NCBI GenBank assembly: GCA_963668605.1
Contig: OY764903.1
Span: forward strand, 1,302,001-1,366,000
Direction: 5' to 3'
Origin: G963668605 sp963668605
Lineage (GTDB): Bacteria > Acidobacteriota > Terriglobia > Bryobacterales > Bryobacteraceae
DNA length: 64,000 nucleotides
The notes under the pieces: model-generated
The model's database searches: none
Told to the model about the DNA's origin: nothing
What the model saw: the letters and a program-made list of their open reading frames with translations, nothing else
Part shown: piece after piece, positions 61,213 through 64,000 of the stretch
Layout of the letters: each line of letters starts with the position of its first letter
How positions within the stretch are numbered: position 1 is the stretch's first letter
Made by a program: the position numbers and the translations under genes

Positions 61213-61761
61213 GTGCCCGCGATTCACCTGATTCGCGCCGGTCTCGAATCCGGCGAATGGACCCCGCAACTGGAACCGCTCGACTGGCTCTCAGCGGCGC
61301 TGGCGCGCGTTTTTCGCACGTCGTGTCACGTCCGCATGAATGTGATCGACGCGGCCTTCGCATTCAGCCCACCGCGCAACCAATACCATTCGACGGCGAT
61401 ATTGCAGGCCATGCAGCCGCTCTGCGCGGGGAGCGGCGTGCGTTTGCTGGCGATTACCGAATGCGACCTGTTCGTCCCGGTGCTCACGTTTGTATTCGGC
61501 GAAGCGCAACTCGAAGGCGGCTGCGCGCTGGTCTCAACGAGTCGCTTGCGCGAGGAGTTCTATGGAATGGCGCCGAATGAGGAACTGCTGCGCGAACGCC
61601 TGCTCAAGGAAGCCGTACACGAACTGGGGCACACGTTTGGCCTGCGCCACTGCGGCGACTGGCGCTGTGCGATGGCCTCGACGCACGCGGTGGAGCGGCT
61701 CGATCTGAAAGAACCGGCCTTCTGTTCGGCCTGCGCGCGGATTGTGCGGAATGGAAGCTGA
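61213..61761 (+). CDS. amzA: archaemetzincin metalloprotease
   Basis: A 182-residue protein from GTG 61213, 1 bp after the regulator stop. The long zinc motif HELGHTFGLRHCGDWRCAM (HExxHxxGxxHC) and the later FCSACARI pair of cysteines are diagnostic of archaemetzincins, a compact metzincin family with two zinc sites. No signal peptide. Physiological substrate is unknown; co-transcription with the redox operon is implied by spacing. Confidence 0.92.
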   Translation: MPAIHLIRAGLESGEWTPQLEPLDWLSAALARVFRTSCHVRMNVIDAAFAFSPPRNQYHSTAILQAMQPLCAGSGVRLLAITECDLFVPVLTFVFGEAQLEGGCALVSTSRLREEFYGMAPNEELLRERLLKEAVHELGHTFGLRHCGDWRCAMASTHAVERLDLKEPAFCSACARIVRNGS

Positions 61762-61828
61762 CTCGGAGGGCAGAGATCCCGGCTCACTCTCAGAGACGAA
61801 AACATTCCAGTTTACTTGAGCGAATCGT

Positions 61829-61876
61829 CGCCTCCGGTCGCTTGCGGCACCGTTAGCGTGCCAGCGACCGGAGGCG
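61829..61876. repeat. complete REP-like palindrome
   Basis: cgcctccggtcgct (61829-61842) and its exact complement agcgaccggaggcg (61863-61876) enclose a shorter inner gcggcac/gtgcc pairing. It lies between the archaemetzincin gene and dusB, carries no intron, and the base after its right arm is a free insertion site of the same type. Confidence 0.85.
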
Positions 61877-61957
61877 ATGAAAATGGATGGGAGTTCTCGC
61901 TTGTTCATTTCCTATGGAAAGGCCCGTATTCACTGGAGACGTTACAATAGTTGGTGA

Positions 61958-62980
61958 ATGCAGCAGTTCCCCCTTAGCTACCGGATGGGCGCGGTGGAGG
62001 TGTCTCCAGCGACAGTGCTGGCGCCGATGGCCGGCGTCACCGACACTGTCTTCCGGCGGTTGATTCATGGCTTCGGCGGCTGCGGACTGTTGATGACGGA
62101 ATTCACGAGTTCGCATGGCGTGGTGGCGTCGCGCAAGCACGTGAATTCCAAGAAGCCTACGATTGCACAGAAGTATCTCAGCTTTGAAGCAGACGAGCGG
62201 CCGATCAGCGCCCAACTGTTCGGCTCGGATCCGGTCGTGATGGCGGACGCTGCGCGCGTTTGTGAGGACCTCGGTTTCGATGCGGTAGACATCAACTTTG
62301 GTTGTCCCGTTAAGAAAGTTGTGACGTGCAACGGCGGCTCCGGGCTGTTGCGCAATCTGCCGCTGGTGGAACAACTGCTCAAGGCGTGCCGCGCGGCGAT
62401 TCGCGTTCCGCTGACGATGAAGTTTCGAGCCGGGTGGAACGATAATGAACTGGTAGCCGTGAAGATGGCGCGCATGGCTGAGGACTGCGGAGTGAATGCC
62501 ATTGCGCTGCATCCGCGCACGCGCGAGCAGGGCTACAGCGGAAAGGCCGATTGGACGCGCATCGCCGAAGTGAAGGCCGCCGTGAAGATTCCCGTGATAG
62601 GCAACGGCGACATTGTTACACCGGAAGATGCGGTGCGCATGGTGGCCGAGACGGGCTGCGATGCCATCATGATCGGACGCGCGGCAGCCTCGAATCCGTG
62701 GATTTTCCGGCAGATCGCGCAGTATCTGGCGAAGGGCGCGTATGAGACGCCCACCGAGCGCGACCGCTATGAGATCATGCGCACGTATTACGTGATGCTG
62801 ACCTCGCGCGAGACGCTCGATCCGGCGGGCAAGATGAAGCAGTTTGCCACCTATTTCACGCATGGCGTTCGCAACGGCGCCCAATTGCGCGTTCTGATTT
62901 ACCACGCCAACGAGGCGAGCGAGATCGTCGATCTGGTGGACCAGTTCTTCCACAAAGAACTCAACGCGATGACTGCCTGA
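61958..62980 (+). CDS. dusB: tRNA-dihydrouridine synthase (DusB type)
   Basis: A 340-residue FMN enzyme that reduces uridines in tRNA D-loops. VLAPMAGVTDTVFRRLI, ISAQLFGSDPVVMADAA, VDINFGCPVKKV with the catalytic Cys, VPLTMKFRAGW, ALHPRTREQGYSGKADW and VIGNGDIVTPEDA are family motifs. ATG 61958 lies about 80 bp after the REP-like palindrome. rnhA follows after 7 bp. Confidence 0.95.
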   Translation: MQQFPLSYRMGAVEVSPATVLAPMAGVTDTVFRRLIHGFGGCGLLMTEFTSSHGVVASRKHVNSKKPTIAQKYLSFEADERPISAQLFGSDPVVMADAARVCEDLGFDAVDINFGCPVKKVVTCNGGSGLLRNLPLVEQLLKACRAAIRVPLTMKFRAGWNDNELVAVKMARMAEDCGVNAIALHPRTREQGYSGKADWTRIAEVKAAVKIPVIGNGDIVTPEDAVRMVAETGCDAIMIGRAAASNPWIFRQIAQYLAKGAYETPTERDRYEIMRTYYVMLTSRETLDPAGKMKQFATYFTHGVRNGAQLRVLIYHANEASEIVDLVDQFFHKELNAMTA

Positions 62981-62987
62981 CTTATCC

Positions 62988-63422
62988 ATGAAAAAAGTTC
63001 AATTGATCACTGACGGATCCTGTCTTGGAAACCCCGGTCCCGGCGGATGGGCCTATGTTCTGCGTTACAACGAGAAGACGCGGGAAGCTTCCGGCGCGGA
63101 ACCGGATACGACGAACAATCGTATGGAACTCACCGCTGCGGTGGAGGGTCTGAAGGCGCTCAAAGAGCGCTGCGAAGTGGAGATCACCACTGATTCGCAG
63201 TACATGAAAAACGGCATTACGACTTGGATCCACGGCTGGAAGCGCAACGGCTGGAAGACGGCGGCGAAGAAGCCAGTGCTGAATCAGGATCTCTGGCAGT
63301 TGCTGGACGAGCAGGTGAACCGGCACGAGACGAGTTGGAAGTGGACCAAAGGGCACGCCGCGCACACGGATAACAACCGCTGCGACGAACTCTGCACGGC
63401 TGCCGCACGCAGCATCGCCTGA
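62988..63422 (+). CDS. rnhA: ribonuclease HI
   Basis: A 144-residue endonuclease that degrades RNA in RNA-DNA hybrids. Catalytic carboxylates appear in ITDGSCLGNPGPGGWAY (Asp), NNRMELTAAVEGL (Glu), TTDSQYMKNGITTWI (Asp) and HTDNNRCDEL (Asp). The basic handle WIHGWKRNGWKTAAKK is present. Start ATG 62988. Confidence 0.97.
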   Translation: MKKVQLITDGSCLGNPGPGGWAYVLRYNEKTREASGAEPDTTNNRMELTAAVEGLKALKERCEVEITTDSQYMKNGITTWIHGWKRNGWKTAAKKPVLNQDLWQLLDEQVNRHETSWKWTKGHAAHTDNNRCDELCTAAARSIA

Positions 63423-63440
63423 TTGATACAATTGCAGCTT

Positions 63441-64000
63441 ATGAAGAAACTTGCTGCTGCGTTTCTGCTCTGTTCCCTAGCTTTACTCGCGCAGTTGACG
63501 CCCGCCGAAAAGAAAGAAGGCTTCGTGCCTCTCTTCAACGGCAAGAACCTCGACGGGTGGGATGGCGACCCGCGGCTGTGGAAGATCAGCAATGGCATCG
63601 TTGTGGGCAACACCGATGGCGTCACACTTGAGGCCAACACTTTTTTGATTTCGAAGAAAAGCTATAGTAACTTTATTTTGCGTACCGACATCAAATTGCG
63701 CAACCACAACAGCGGTATCCAGTTTCGGAGCGAAGCATTCCCGAACTACGTCATGCACGGTTTGCAGGGTGATATGGCCGAAGGCAACTGGTGGGGCTCG
63801 ATCTATGACGAAAAAGGGAAGCGCGGCGTGGTCGTCAACGGCTGGAAGGGCAAGGGCGAAACTGTTGTGAAGGCGACTGACTGGAACAACTATGAGCTGA
63901 CCTGCAAGGGCGAATTGATTCAGGTTCGCCTGAACGGAATGCTTACGGCGGAGTTGCATGACACTTCGCGCGCGGATGGACTCCTCGGGCTGCAATTGCA
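63441..64000 (+). CDS. DUF1080 (3-keto-disaccharide hydrolase-like) protein, cut by window end
   Basis: The frame opens at ATG 63441 (KKLAAAFLLCSLALLAQ, a signal peptide) and stays open to the last base, giving 186 residues. FVPLFNGKNLDGWDGDPRLWKISNG, then SNFILRTDIKLRNHNSGIQFRSE and NYELTCKGELIQVRLNG, are typical of the DUF1080 concanavalin-like fold that is abundant in Acidobacteriota and Planctomycetota. It probably acts on oxidised disaccharides in the periplasm. The C-terminus is outside the window. Confidence 0.9.
   Translation, partial: MKKLAAAFLLCSLALLAQLTPAEKKEGFVPLFNGKNLDGWDGDPRLWKISNGIVVGNTDGVTLEANTFLISKKSYSNFILRTDIKLRNHNSGIQFRSEAFPNYVMHGLQGDMAEGNWWGSIYDEKGKRGVVVNGWKGKGETVVKATDWNNYELTCKGELIQVRLNGMLTAELHDTSRADGLLGLQL

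Overview
The window looks like a chromosomal stretch of a high-GC, Gram-negative Acidobacteriota bacterium, probably of the Solibacter/Bryobacter type. This is inferred from gene style, not from a marker search. The clues are two Oar-like TonB-dependent receptors with N-terminal carboxypeptidase-regulatory domains, a DUF1080 protein, secreted glycan-acting enzymes, several RND efflux systems, and housekeeping genes dispersed among accessory ones.

Layout. 1-976: the N-terminal part of an IS1634-type transposase, running off the left edge on the minus strand. 1227-3102 and 14020-15895: two identical group IIC introns, each carrying a reverse transcriptase. 3289-16198: smc, a zinc-ribbon gene, a POTRA-domain gene, truB, a degenerate sulfatase, a lipase-like hydrolase, an ABC-2 permease and rpsU. 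16456-24628: a metal-related block on the minus strand (TolC / adaptor / CzcA-CusA type RND pump, an exported FG-GAP-like protein, and an Nramp-like transporter with a small membrane partner). 25245-27403: a CMP-nonulosonate cytidylyltransferase followed by a GPSL-motif protein with a C-terminal carbohydrate-type domain. 27768-31846: a RidA-like membrane protein, then pdxR-pdxS-pdxT for vitamin B6. 31843-46180: an Oar-like receptor, an ABC-F ATPase, a second RND pump with adaptor, a GH88/105 hydrolase and another Oar-like receptor. 46170-53520: a TPR/HExxH protein, then acyP-apt, ispE-prs, and rplY-pth-rpsF-rpsR-rplI. 53564-55087: a HEAT/SEC-C protein. 55405-61761: a compact operon with a membrane GcvH-like protein, a 4x[4Fe-4S] protein, an NrfD-type quinone subunit, a CxxCH-containing sensor kinase, a sigma54 activator and an archaemetzincin. 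61958-64000: dusB, rnhA and the start of a DUF1080 gene.

The most coherent candidate for a new system is the 55.1-61.8 kb operon. It encodes an electron-transfer-like membrane module and its own heme-type sensor kinase and NtrC-type regulator. A TGGC-N8-TGC sigma54-type site precedes it, and about 160-190 bp further upstream lie two dyads exactly 21 bp apart. The second theme is a family of REP-like palindromes (arm gcctccggtcgct...). They carry the 5' exon of both group IIC introns, form perfect 27-bp inverted arms around a five-unit 45-bp minisatellite between apt and ispE, and appear as a solitary palindrome before dusB.
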